Assembly (NCBI RefSeq): GCF_000374865.1 | Contig: NZ_KB895467.1 | Span: 32,651 to 96,650, forward strand | From: Arthrobacter sp. 135MFCol5.1 | GTDB lineage: Bacteria > Actinomycetota > Actinomycetes > Actinomycetales > Micrococcaceae | Direction of reading: 5' to 3' | DNA length: 64,000 nt | Part shown: in pieces, positions 23,585 to 32,020 of the stretch | Layout: each line of letters begins with the position of its first letter | Numbering within the stretch: the stretch's first letter is position 1 | Notes under the pieces: model-generated | What the model was told of the DNA's origin: nothing | Database searches by the model: none | Seen by the model: only the letters and a program-made list of their open reading frames with translations | Translations under genes and position numbers: made by a program

Positions 23585-24013
23585 GTGTTTCTGGGCACTC
23601 ACTCGCCACGTCTGGATGAAAAGGGACGGATCATTCTCCCCGCAAAGTTCCGGGAGGAGCTTGCCAGCGGGCTGGTGCTCACAAGGGGCCAGGAACGTTG
23701 CATCTACGTCTTCAGCGAGAAGGAATTTGCACGGGTCCACGAGCAGATGCGGGAGGCGCCAATCTCCTCCAAGCAAGCACGTGACTACATCCGCGTTTTT
23801 CTCTCTGGAGCCTCGGACGAGGTACCTGACAAGCAGGGGCGCGTGACCATTCCACCAGCGCTCCGGGAGTATGCAGGACTCGGAAGGGAACTTGCCGTGA
23901 TCGGCGCCGGTACCCGCGCCGAGATCTGGGACGCCCAGGCTTGGAATGAATACCTTGCGGAGAAGGAAACCGCCTTCTCCGAAACTGACGATCCCATTCC
24001 TGGCATTCTCTGA
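23585..24013 (+). CDS. mraZ: Transcriptional regulator MraZ
   Basis: A 142-residue double AbrB-like swapped-hairpin DNA-binding protein. It forms rings and represses or tunes the division and cell-wall cluster from its own promoter. The two repeats each carry the family DxxGR motif: LDEKGRIILP near residue 10 and PDKQGRVTIP near 82. The GTG start gives MFLGTHSPRLDEKGR, matching the family N-terminus. It is the first gene of the dcw cluster, which then runs on the plus strand to about 44.7 kb. Direct-repeat boxes upstream are candidate autoregulatory sites. Confidence 0.95.
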   Translation: MFLGTHSPRLDEKGRIILPAKFREELASGLVLTRGQERCIYVFSEKEFARVHEQMREAPISSKQARDYIRVFLSGASDEVPDKQGRVTIPPALREYAGLGRELAVIGAGTRAEIWDAQAWNEYLAEKETAFSETDDPIPGIL

Positions 24014-24178
24014 ATCCGGAACGGGCAGCAGGTGGCTTCTTGGATGAGATCTCCAGCCGGCCCATCGGCTGCCAACCTGGCTCAACTTCCCCTGAGCCAG
24101 GCGGGCAGGACGGTAGGCGCGGATGGGGATCTGGTCCCAGAAGCAGAAGGTGACAACGACGGCGGGAAAGGACCAGGC

Positions 24179-25171
24179 ATGACAGATGAACCGAAGCCCA
24201 CGTCCGAACGCCATGTGCCGGTCCTTCGGGACCGGTGCATCAATTTGTTGGCACCGGGATTTGAAGCTGCGAGGCTGCGGGGCCAGACTCCTATAGCCGT
24301 CGACGCGACCCTGGGCATGGGCGGTCACTCAGAGGCGATGCTCCAGCGGTTTCCCGACCTCCACCTCATCGGGATCGACCGCGACGAAGAAGCGCTGGCC
24401 CTCGCGGGGGAGCGGCTGGCGCCTTTTGCGGCGCGCACCGACCTCGTCCACGCCGTCTATGACGAAATCCCGGAGGTGCTGGCAGACCTCGGCGTAGCCG
24501 AAGTACACGGGATCCTCATGGACCTGGGGGTCTCCTCCCTGCAGCTGGATGAGCGTGAGCGCGGCTTCGCGTACTCCTTCGACGCACCCCTGGACATGCG
24601 GATGGACACCAGCCGGGGCCAAACGGCGGCGGATGTTGTTAACACCTACAGCGAAGCGGACCTGGTCAGGATCATCCGCAAATGGGGCGAGGAAAAGTTT
24701 GCAGGACGCATAGCAAACCGGATTGTCGCCGCCCGCGCCGTCAAGGAGTTCACCACCACCGGCGAGCTCGTGGAACAGATCCGCTCGGTTGTCCCTGCCT
24801 CGGCCGCGAAGTCGGGCGGACATCCCGCCAAGCGGACGTTCCAGGCGTTGCGGATCGAGGTCAACGAGGAACTGGACGTCCTGGAACGGGCCGTACCTGC
24901 CGCCGTCGACTCCCTGGCCATGGGCGGGCGCATCGTGGTGATGTCCTACCACTCCCTGGAAGACAAGATCGTCAAGGGCGTGTTCCAGGCGCGGTCCAAG
25001 TCATCGGCTCCCCTCGGCTTCCCGGTGGAGCTGGAAGAGCACAAGCCCGAGCTGAAAACCCTCACCAAGGGCACCGAGGTGCCCACCGCCGTCGAAATCG
25101 CCGAAAACCCGCGCGCTGCCTCCGCCAGGCTTCGTGCCGCAGAACGAATCAGAGCCAGGAGAGCTGCATGA
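24179..25171 (+). CDS. rsmH: 16S rRNA (cytosine-1402-N4)-methyltransferase
   Basis: An S-adenosylmethionine-dependent methyltransferase of 330 residues, formerly MraW, that modifies C1402 in the ribosomal decoding centre. The N-terminal HVPVL, the cofactor-binding motif DATLGMGGHS at 42-51, the GILMDLGVSSLQLD block and the C-terminal VMSYHSLEDKIVK are all present. ATG at 24179 was chosen because an AAGGA site precedes it. The frame stays open further upstream without one. The stop overlaps the ftsL start as ATGA. Confidence 0.96.
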   Translation: MTDEPKPTSERHVPVLRDRCINLLAPGFEAARLRGQTPIAVDATLGMGGHSEAMLQRFPDLHLIGIDRDEEALALAGERLAPFAARTDLVHAVYDEIPEVLADLGVAEVHGILMDLGVSSLQLDERERGFAYSFDAPLDMRMDTSRGQTAADVVNTYSEADLVRIIRKWGEEKFAGRIANRIVAARAVKEFTTTGELVEQIRSVVPASAAKSGGHPAKRTFQALRIEVNEELDVLERAVPAAVDSLAMGGRIVVMSYHSLEDKIVKGVFQARSKSSAPLGFPVELEEHKPELKTLTKGTEVPTAVEIAENPRAASARLRAAERIRARRAA

Positions 25172-25863
25172 GCACCGCCGCCGTCAAGAACTTTCCCGTC
25201 GTTTCCGGCAGCTCGGCGCCCGCCAGCAGGCCCGCGGGCCGGCCTGACGAAGTTCGCAAGGGACGGACCCCGCTCTCCGTGGTCCGCACGGCCCCGCGCA
25301 AGCGCCGGGCCCCGTTCGTCGTGATGTGCTTCGCCATGCTGGCCGTCGCGCTGGTGGCAGTGCTCGTCCTTAACATTTCGGTCTCCACGGCCCAGTACCA
25401 GCTCGTTGAGCTCCGGGCCAAACAGAGCTCCTTGACCAAGGCAAACCAGGACCTCACCCAGCAGGTGCAGAACTTCGAGGCACCGCAGAACCTGGCCGCC
25501 AAGGCAACTGAACTGGGCATGGTGGCCTCCACGGTCAAAGGCCAGATCGACTTGTCCACATTGTCCGTGACCGGAAAGGCGACGCCCGCGGTCAAGGGCG
25601 CACCGGCAGGGGCAGTCATCCCGTCGCCGGCTGTGGCGGGCCAGCTCATCGTGCCCCCGGCGGCCAAGGACGCAACGGCAGGCAAGGCGACGCCGCCGGA
25701 CGCCGGCAGGACGTCCTCGGCCCCGGCAGCGGAGGCGGCCCAAGCCGCGGCACAGGCACAAGCCGCCGCGCAGGCCGCAGCAGCGGCCGCTGCAGCGGCT
25801 CCGGCGCCTGAACTGCACGGCGGCTCCATCCCGGCGCCGCAGCAGAAGGTCCCCGGACAGTAA
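25168..25863 (+). CDS. ftsL: Cell division protein FtsL-like, with a long Ala/Pro tail
   Basis: A bitopic divisome protein of 231 residues between rsmH and ftsI, the usual place of ftsL. A disordered basic N-terminus (1-48) is followed by one transmembrane helix (about 50-72) and a short coiled coil (74-105, LVELRAKQSSLTKANQ) of the kind that pairs with DivIC. After LAAKATELGMV comes a low-complexity Ala/Pro-rich extracytoplasmic tail (about 140-231) that is unusually long for FtsL. The start overlaps the rsmH stop by four bases. Assignment rests on topology and position, because FtsL sequences are poorly conserved. Confidence 0.85.
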   Translation: MSTAAVKNFPVVSGSSAPASRPAGRPDEVRKGRTPLSVVRTAPRKRRAPFVVMCFAMLAVALVAVLVLNISVSTAQYQLVELRAKQSSLTKANQDLTQQVQNFEAPQNLAAKATELGMVASTVKGQIDLSTLSVTGKATPAVKGAPAGAVIPSPAVAGQLIVPPAAKDATAGKATPPDAGRTSSAPAAEAAQAAAQAQAAAQAAAAAAAAAPAPELHGGSIPAPQQKVPGQ

Positions 25864-25910
25864 GTCGCCAGGCAGGACAAGCAGCAGGTCGAACAGCAAG
25901 GAATATCACG

Positions 25911-27716
25911 GTGGCGCAAACGACCGGCAAAGCCGGAAAAGGCAAGGCACCCAACGCCACGAAGCGCTTGCGTCTGGGGCTGGGAATCATGCTCACCCTC
26001 CTGCTGGTGGTGGGCGGGAAGTTGTTCCTGGTCCAGGGACTCGACGTCGGCGGCATGGCGGAAGCAGCCCTGAACAGCCGGATGACCTCGGCGATCCTGC
26101 CGGCCGAACGCGGCAGCATCCTGGACTCCCGCGGCACCGTGCTCGCCAACAGCGTGATCCGCTACAACATCGTGGTGGACCAGCGCGTCAACACCAAGAC
26201 AGACTCCTACAAGCGGTACGAACCGCAGGCTGACGGCCACGACAAACTGGTGGACATCAGCCGCGACCAGGCAATTTCGGAACTCGCTGCAGCCCTCGGA
26301 ATGGACACCGCCGCTGTCCGGGACGCCGTGACCGGCCAGCAGCCCTATTACATCGTGGCCAAGGACGTGAAACCCGACGTCGAGGACCGCATCTCCAAGC
26401 TCCAGGTCCCGGGCATTGTTGCCGAGGGCGTCAGCAAGCGCGTCTACCCCAACGGCGCGGTTGCGGGCGGCGTGGTGGGATTCCTGCAGGACGGCACCAC
26501 CGGCCAGGCCGGCATCGAGCAGACACAGGACGACAAGCTGAAGGGCACGGACGGCAAGCGGCTGTTCGAGATCGGCGCGGACGGACTGCGCATCCCCGTG
26601 GGCCTCGACCAGCTGACACCGCCCCAGAATGGCAAGGACGTCAAGCTCACCCTCAACTCCGACCTCCAGTACTTCGCCCAGCAGGCCATCCAGAGCCAAG
26701 CGGACAAGCTCAGTGCCGAATGGGGCGTCATCATCGTGATGGATGCCAAAACCGGCAACCTCCTTGCCCTGGCGGACACCAACGCACCCGATCCCAATAA
26801 CCCGGGGCTGGTGGCCGCGAAGGACCGCGGCACACGTTCAGTGACCGCGGCCTACGAGCCCGGATCAGTGGAAAAGATGATGACCGCGGCGGCGGTCATC
26901 GATGAAGGGCTGGCAAGCCCGCTGGACAAGTTCACCATTCCGCCGACGTACACCGTGGACGGCCAGACCTTCAGTGACGCCTTCACCCACGGGACAGAGG
27001 AACGGACCCTGGCCGGCATCATCGGGTATTCCATGAACACCGGAACCGTCATGGCCGGCCAGCGGCTCAGCAAGGAACAGCGCTACGACTGGCTGAAGAA
27101 ATTCGGCATCGGCGAAGCGCCCGACATCGGACTGCCCGCAACGGCAGCGGGCATCCTGTCGCCGGCTGACCAGTGGGACGGACGCCAGCAGTACACCGTC
27201 CTGTTTGGACAGGGCGTTTCCCAGTCCACGCTCCAGACCGTCCGCGCCTACCAGAGCATCGCCAACAACGGTGTCATGCTGCAGCCGCGGCTGATCGATT
27301 CCTACATTTCCCCCGACGGCACGGAAGAGAAGGTCCCGGCCCAACCCTCGCGCCAGGTGGTTTCGGGAAGCACCGCGCAGCAGGTCAAGGACATCCTGGA
27401 GAGCGCCGTCACAGAAGGCGAGATCAAGGACGCCGGTATCGACGGCTACCGGGTGGGTGCCAAGACCGGCACGTCGGAATCCCCGTGTGACGACGGCAAA
27501 TCAGGCTACTGCGGCTACACGGCCTCCATCGTTGGAATGGCGCCGATGGATGATCCGCGGTTTATTGTGGAGGTGGTGCTCCAGCGGCCGAAGGGCAGCA
27601 TCTACGGCATCACCAACGGGCCGGTCTTCCGGTCCGTCATGAGCCAGACGCTGCGGACCTACAACGTACAGCCTTCAACCGGAGCGCCGGCCAGGTTGCC
27701 CCAGTACGCGAAGTAG
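25911..27716 (+). CDS. ftsI: Septal peptidoglycan transpeptidase (penicillin-binding protein, FtsI type)
   Basis: A class B penicillin-binding protein of 601 residues, with an N-terminal transmembrane helix (about 25-45), a pedestal domain with the conserved RGSILDSRG near residue 65, and a C-terminal transpeptidase domain. The active-site triad is complete: SVEK at 319-322 (nucleophile Ser319), SMN at 374-376 and KTGTS at 518-522. It cross-links septal wall together with the glycosyltransferase FtsW, encoded in the same cluster. The GTG at 25911 has an AAGGA site. No PASTA domain is present. Confidence 0.96.
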   Translation: MAQTTGKAGKGKAPNATKRLRLGLGIMLTLLLVVGGKLFLVQGLDVGGMAEAALNSRMTSAILPAERGSILDSRGTVLANSVIRYNIVVDQRVNTKTDSYKRYEPQADGHDKLVDISRDQAISELAAALGMDTAAVRDAVTGQQPYYIVAKDVKPDVEDRISKLQVPGIVAEGVSKRVYPNGAVAGGVVGFLQDGTTGQAGIEQTQDDKLKGTDGKRLFEIGADGLRIPVGLDQLTPPQNGKDVKLTLNSDLQYFAQQAIQSQADKLSAEWGVIIVMDAKTGNLLALADTNAPDPNNPGLVAAKDRGTRSVTAAYEPGSVEKMMTAAAVIDEGLASPLDKFTIPPTYTVDGQTFSDAFTHGTEERTLAGIIGYSMNTGTVMAGQRLSKEQRYDWLKKFGIGEAPDIGLPATAAGILSPADQWDGRQQYTVLFGQGVSQSTLQTVRAYQSIANNGVMLQPRLIDSYISPDGTEEKVPAQPSRQVVSGSTAQQVKDILESAVTEGEIKDAGIDGYRVGAKTGTSESPCDDGKSGYCGYTASIVGMAPMDDPRFIVEVVLQRPKGSIYGITNGPVFRSVMSQTLRTYNVQPSTGAPARLPQYAK

Positions 27717-27812
27717 CCGCTGCGCCACGCTGGAAACACCAGCAGCATCCAGCGCATCACAGTGCCCGGCGCGAACCATGGCGGGCACGCACTAGCACCA
27801 TCGGAGATCCCC

Positions 27813-29444
27813 TTGTCAGAGTTCACGACGCCCGGCGGCGACGCTGCCCGGGATGAAAACCCGGCCCGCTTCCGGCCTTCTGCCGTAGCGCCCGTTCCGC
27901 TGGCCGCCGTCGGCAATGCCCTGGGAGTAACGGTTCCCGCTCCGGCCGCCGAGGTGCAGGTCAGCGGCATCTCCATCAACTCCCGCACCGTGGAGCCCGG
28001 CGACCTGTATGTGGCACTGCCCGGGGCAAGCCGGCACGGCGCGGACTTCGCCACGGACGCCATCGAAGCCGGTGCGGCCGCAGTGCTGACAGACGACGCC
28101 GGCGCCCGGCTCCTTGCCCTTGCCGCGGACACGCCCGTCCCGGTGCTGGTGGTGGACAGCCCGCGGAACGAGGTGGGGCCCCTCTCCGCGTTGATCTACC
28201 GGAGCCAGTCCGCGGATGGCCGTCCGCTGCAGCTTTTTGGGGTTACCGGAACCAACGGGAAGACCACCACCACCTACTTCATCACCTCGCTCCTGCGGGC
28301 CCTTGGACGGCAGGCGGGCCTGATCGGCACCATCGAAATCCAGGCCGGGGGAGAACCTGTTCCCAGCCTCCTCACCACTCCTGAATCACCCGAGGTCCAC
28401 GGATTGCTGGCGCTCATGCATGAGCGCGGGCTCGACGCCGCAGCCATGGAAGTGTCCTCCCACGCCATCTCCTACCAGCGGGTGGACGGGCTGCTCTTCG
28501 ACGTCGCCGGATTCACGAACCTCACCCAGGACCACCTGGACCTGCACGGAACCATGGACGGCTACTTCGCCACGAAGGCGGAACTGTTCACCCCCGCGCG
28601 CGCCAGGAAGGCCGTGGTGACGGTCGACGACGAGTGGGGCCGCCGGCTTGCCGGCGATGCCCAGGTGCCGGTCACCACGCTCAGCACCAGCGGCAACACG
28701 CCCGCCGACTGGCGCGTGACATCGACGTCGCCGCGCGGGCTCGGAACCGACGTCACCCTCACGGGGCCGGCAGGGGCCGTCCTGAACCTCCACACCGGGC
28801 TGCCGGGCAGCTTCAACGTTGCCAACGCGGCCCTTGCCGCACTGATGGTCCTTGCCTCCGGCGTAGACGCCGCAGACCTCCAAGCCGCACTGGACAGTGC
28901 CGACCCCTTTACCGTTGAAGTCCCGGGCCGCATGCAGCTGGTCTCCGACCGGCCCGCCGCCGTCGTCGACTTTGCCCACAACACCGACGCACTGGCGCGG
29001 GCACTGGAAGCGGTCCGCTCACCCGAGCCCGGCTCACGGCTGATCGTGGTGTTCGGCGCCACGGGGCAGCGGGACCAAGGCAAGCGTCCGGCCATGGGCG
29101 CCATTGCCGCGCGACTCGCTGACACCGTGATCATCACCGATGACGACCCGCACGACGAAGATGCCGCGGCCATCCGCGCGGACGTGCTGGCGGGGGCCCG
29201 GGAGGCCGTGCAGAATGAAGCGCTTGAAACAGAGCTGCTGGAAGTCTTCCCGCGGGCGGAGGCCATCCGCCGAGCCGCAGAACTCGCACGCCCGCAGGAC
29301 ACCCTTCTTGTCGCAGGCCGCGGCCACGAGGTCTGGCAGGAGGTAAAAGGCGTCAACCTCGCCCTGGACGACCGGGTGGAACTCCGCAGCGCCTTGACAG
29401 CCAGGGGATTCAACGTTCTCCATGACGACCGGATAGAGTCCTAG
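27813..29444 (+). CDS. murE: UDP-MurNAc-dipeptide ligase MurE, probably lysine-adding
   Basis: A Mur ligase of 543 residues that adds the third amino acid of the stem peptide. The ATP loop GTNGKTTTT starts near residue 146. The central and C-terminal ligase domains are complete. The amino-acid-recognition loop, which reads DNPR in meso-diaminopimelate-adding enzymes, is DDDPHDED here (about 443-450). This agrees with an L-lysine-type wall as known for Arthrobacter. TTG at 27813 was chosen because a GGAG site lies 6 bases upstream and it yields the expected N-terminus. murF follows after 6 bases. Confidence 0.94.
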   Translation: MSEFTTPGGDAARDENPARFRPSAVAPVPLAAVGNALGVTVPAPAAEVQVSGISINSRTVEPGDLYVALPGASRHGADFATDAIEAGAAAVLTDDAGARLLALAADTPVPVLVVDSPRNEVGPLSALIYRSQSADGRPLQLFGVTGTNGKTTTTYFITSLLRALGRQAGLIGTIEIQAGGEPVPSLLTTPESPEVHGLLALMHERGLDAAAMEVSSHAISYQRVDGLLFDVAGFTNLTQDHLDLHGTMDGYFATKAELFTPARARKAVVTVDDEWGRRLAGDAQVPVTTLSTSGNTPADWRVTSTSPRGLGTDVTLTGPAGAVLNLHTGLPGSFNVANAALAALMVLASGVDAADLQAALDSADPFTVEVPGRMQLVSDRPAAVVDFAHNTDALARALEAVRSPEPGSRLIVVFGATGQRDQGKRPAMGAIAARLADTVIITDDDPHDEDAAAIRADVLAGAREAVQNEALETELLEVFPRAEAIRRAAELARPQDTLLVAGRGHEVWQEVKGVNLALDDRVELRSALTARGFNVLHDDRIES

Positions 29445-29450
29445 ACCGAG

Positions 29451-30914
29451 ATGATTGCATTTACTGCGGCGGAAATCGCCGAAATCACCAACGGGCGCCT
29501 GGACGCCGATCCCGGAATTACGCCCCTTTCGGTGGTGACGGATTCACGCGAAGCCACGCAGGGTTCGCTTTACGTCGCGAAGCCGGGCGAACAGGCCGAC
29601 GGCCACGATTTCGTGGACGCCGCCTTTGCTGCCGGGGCCATTTTGGCCCTCGTTGAACGCCCGGTCGCTGCGCCGGACGGCCGGGGCTACCCGACAGTCC
29701 TGGTTGCCGATGCCGTCCTCGCCATGGGCGCCCTCGCCGCCGAAGCAGTCCGACGGATCCGCGCCGCTCGCTCGGCAGCAGGTGACCAGCTGACGGTCGT
29801 TGGCATCACCGGTTCAGCGGGTAAGACCACCACCAAGGACCTCCTGGCCGGCATACTCTCCACCCAGGGGGCAACCGTAGCGCCACAGGGTTCCTACAAC
29901 GGTGAGGTTGGCGTCCCGCTGACAGTGTTCCGGGCCGGAACCGGCACCCGCTACCTGGTCATTGAAATGGGTGCCACGGGGATTGGACACATCCGCTACC
30001 TGGCGGAGATGGTCAAACCCGACATCGGAGTTGTGCTCGCCGTAGGAACGGCCCACGCAGGCGAATTCGGGGGAGTGGATAACATCGCCCGGGCCAAGGG
30101 CGAGATGGTTGAAGGACTCACCAGTGCGGGCACCGCGATCATCAACCTCGACGACGAACGCGTGGCTGCGATGCGCAGCCGGACCTCCGCGACGGTCCTC
30201 GGGTTCTCCGCGGAAGGCCGCCCGGATGCCGTGGTGCAGGCGCTGAATGCCGACACGAACGCTGAGGGCTGCCCGGAATTCGATCTCCAGTTGCCGGACG
30301 GCGAAGCGCCACGGCACGTCCGCAGCCGGCTCATCGGCGCCCACCACGTGGGTAACCTGCTGGCGGCAGCCTCAGCTGCGTGTGCCGCAGGGGTGCCGGG
30401 GGACCGCATCGCTGAATCACTGAGCCAGCAGGCCGCCGCGAGCCGCTGGCGGATGGAACGCACCGAACGCCCGGACGGCGTCACGATCATCAACGACGCT
30501 TACAACGCCAACCCTGAATCAATGCGTGCCGCCTTGCGCACCCTGGCCGACCTTGGCCGGGGCCGCCGGACCTGGGCGGTCCTGGGCGCCATGCTGGAAC
30601 TTGGCGAAGATTCCATTCGCGAGCACACCGCGGTGGGCACCCAGGTGGTACGGCTCAACATCTCCAGGTTGCTGGTGGTTGGCCGCGAAGCCCGTGCACT
30701 CTACGTTTCCGCCGTCCAGGAAGGATCCTGGGGCGACGAATGCCTCTTCGCCGAAACCGCCGAAGAGGCCTACCAGATCCTTGACGCCGAACTGCAGCCA
30801 GGGGACCTGGTGCTGTTCAAGTCGTCCAACAGCGTTGGGCTTCGCCATTTGGGCGATCGGATAGCATTACCCCCATCCCCGACACCTGCCGATGAAAGGA
30901 GCACTCTGCTGTGA
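29451..30914 (+). CDS. murF: UDP-MurNAc-tripeptide:D-Ala-D-Ala ligase
   Basis: A 487-residue Mur ligase that attaches the D-alanyl-D-alanine dipeptide and completes the UDP-MurNAc-pentapeptide in the cytosol. The ATP loop GSAGKTTTKD is near residue 122, followed by GSYNGEVGVPLT and the NDAYNANPESM motif typical of MurF. It starts with ATG 6 bases after murE. Its stop overlaps the GTG of mraY by four bases, so the operon is coupled. No ddl gene for D-Ala-D-Ala synthesis is in the cluster; it must lie elsewhere. Confidence 0.96.
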   Translation: MIAFTAAEIAEITNGRLDADPGITPLSVVTDSREATQGSLYVAKPGEQADGHDFVDAAFAAGAILALVERPVAAPDGRGYPTVLVADAVLAMGALAAEAVRRIRAARSAAGDQLTVVGITGSAGKTTTKDLLAGILSTQGATVAPQGSYNGEVGVPLTVFRAGTGTRYLVIEMGATGIGHIRYLAEMVKPDIGVVLAVGTAHAGEFGGVDNIARAKGEMVEGLTSAGTAIINLDDERVAAMRSRTSATVLGFSAEGRPDAVVQALNADTNAEGCPEFDLQLPDGEAPRHVRSRLIGAHHVGNLLAAASAACAAGVPGDRIAESLSQQAAASRWRMERTERPDGVTIINDAYNANPESMRAALRTLADLGRGRRTWAVLGAMLELGEDSIREHTAVGTQVVRLNISRLLVVGREARALYVSAVQEGSWGDECLFAETAEEAYQILDAELQPGDLVLFKSSNSVGLRHLGDRIALPPSPTPADERSTLL

Positions 30915-32020
30915 TTGCTCTCCTGATCGGTGCGGGCCTCGCCCTGCTGTGCGCCCTCGTCGGCACCCCCTTGTTCATCCGGCTGCTGGTCCGCCGCGGC
31001 TATGGCCAATTCATCCGGGACGACGGCCCCACCTCGCACCACACCAAACGCGGCACGCCCACCATGGGTGGCACCGTCGTCGTTGCCGCGGTCCTGCTCA
31101 GCTATGGGCTCACCCACCTCATCATGCTGATGATGAACCCCGACTCGCCCGGTCCCTCCGCCTCTGCCCTGATCCTGCTGTTCCTGATGGTGGGCATGGG
31201 CCTGGTGGGATTCCTGGACGACTTCATCAAGATCTCCCGGCAGCGGAGCCTTGGTTTGAACGCGAAGGCCAAGCTGATCCTCCAGGCGGCCGTAGGCATC
31301 ATCTTCGCCATCCTGGCGCTGAACTTTCCCAACGACGCCGGGCTCACGCCGGCGTCCACCAAGATTTCCCTGGTCCGGGACCTGCCATGGCTGGACCTCG
31401 CCTTCGGCGGGACTGTCCTGGGGGCGATCCTGTTCGTCATTTGGTCCAACCTGATCGTCACGGCGGCCACCAACGGCGTCAACCTCACCGACGGCCTGGA
31501 TGGCCTGGCCGCCGGCGCCTCCATCATGGTGTTCGGTGCATATACGCTGATGGGCATATGGCAGAGCAACCAGGCCTGCGGGTCGCCCCGGGAAGCCGGC
31601 AGCGGCTGCTACCTGGTCCGGGATCCTCTGGATCTGGCACTGCTTGCCGCCATACTGAGTGCAGCACTGGTGGGATTCCTCTGGTGGAACACCTCGCCGG
31701 CCAAGATCTTCATGGGCGACACCGGCTCGCTGGCCATCGGTGGAGCGGTGGCCGGATTCGCCATCCTTTCCAGGACGGAACTGCTCCTGGGGATCGTTGG
31801 CGGCCTCTTCGTCCTGATCACCCTGTCAGTCATCATCCAGGTGGGCTACTTCAAAGCCACGGGCGGAAAGCGAGTGTTCAAAATGGCGCCGCTGCAGCAC
31901 CACTTCGAACTGAAGGGGTGGGCCGAGGTCACCGTTGTGGTCCGGTTCTGGATCCTGGGCGGCCTCTTCGTCGCCGTGGGCCTGGGCATCTTCTACGCTG
32001 AATGGGTTGTACTGCTGTGA
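30911..32020 (+). CDS. mraY: Phospho-MurNAc-pentapeptide translocase
   Basis: A polytopic membrane enzyme of 369 residues with about ten transmembrane helices. It transfers phospho-MurNAc-pentapeptide to undecaprenyl phosphate, making lipid I. Family landmarks are KRGTPTMGG near residue 38, VGFLDDF with the paired aspartates near 100, NLTDGLDGLA near 193 and FMGDTGSL near 270. The GTG start overlaps the murF stop as GTGA. The end overlaps the start of murD. Confidence 0.97.
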   Translation: MIALLIGAGLALLCALVGTPLFIRLLVRRGYGQFIRDDGPTSHHTKRGTPTMGGTVVVAAVLLSYGLTHLIMLMMNPDSPGPSASALILLFLMVGMGLVGFLDDFIKISRQRSLGLNAKAKLILQAAVGIIFAILALNFPNDAGLTPASTKISLVRDLPWLDLAFGGTVLGAILFVIWSNLIVTAATNGVNLTDGLDGLAAGASIMVFGAYTLMGIWQSNQACGSPREAGSGCYLVRDPLDLALLAAILSAALVGFLWWNTSPAKIFMGDTGSLAIGGAVAGFAILSRTELLLGIVGGLFVLITLSVIIQVGYFKATGGKRVFKMAPLQHHFELKGWAEVTVVVRFWILGGLFVAVGLGIFYAEWVVLL

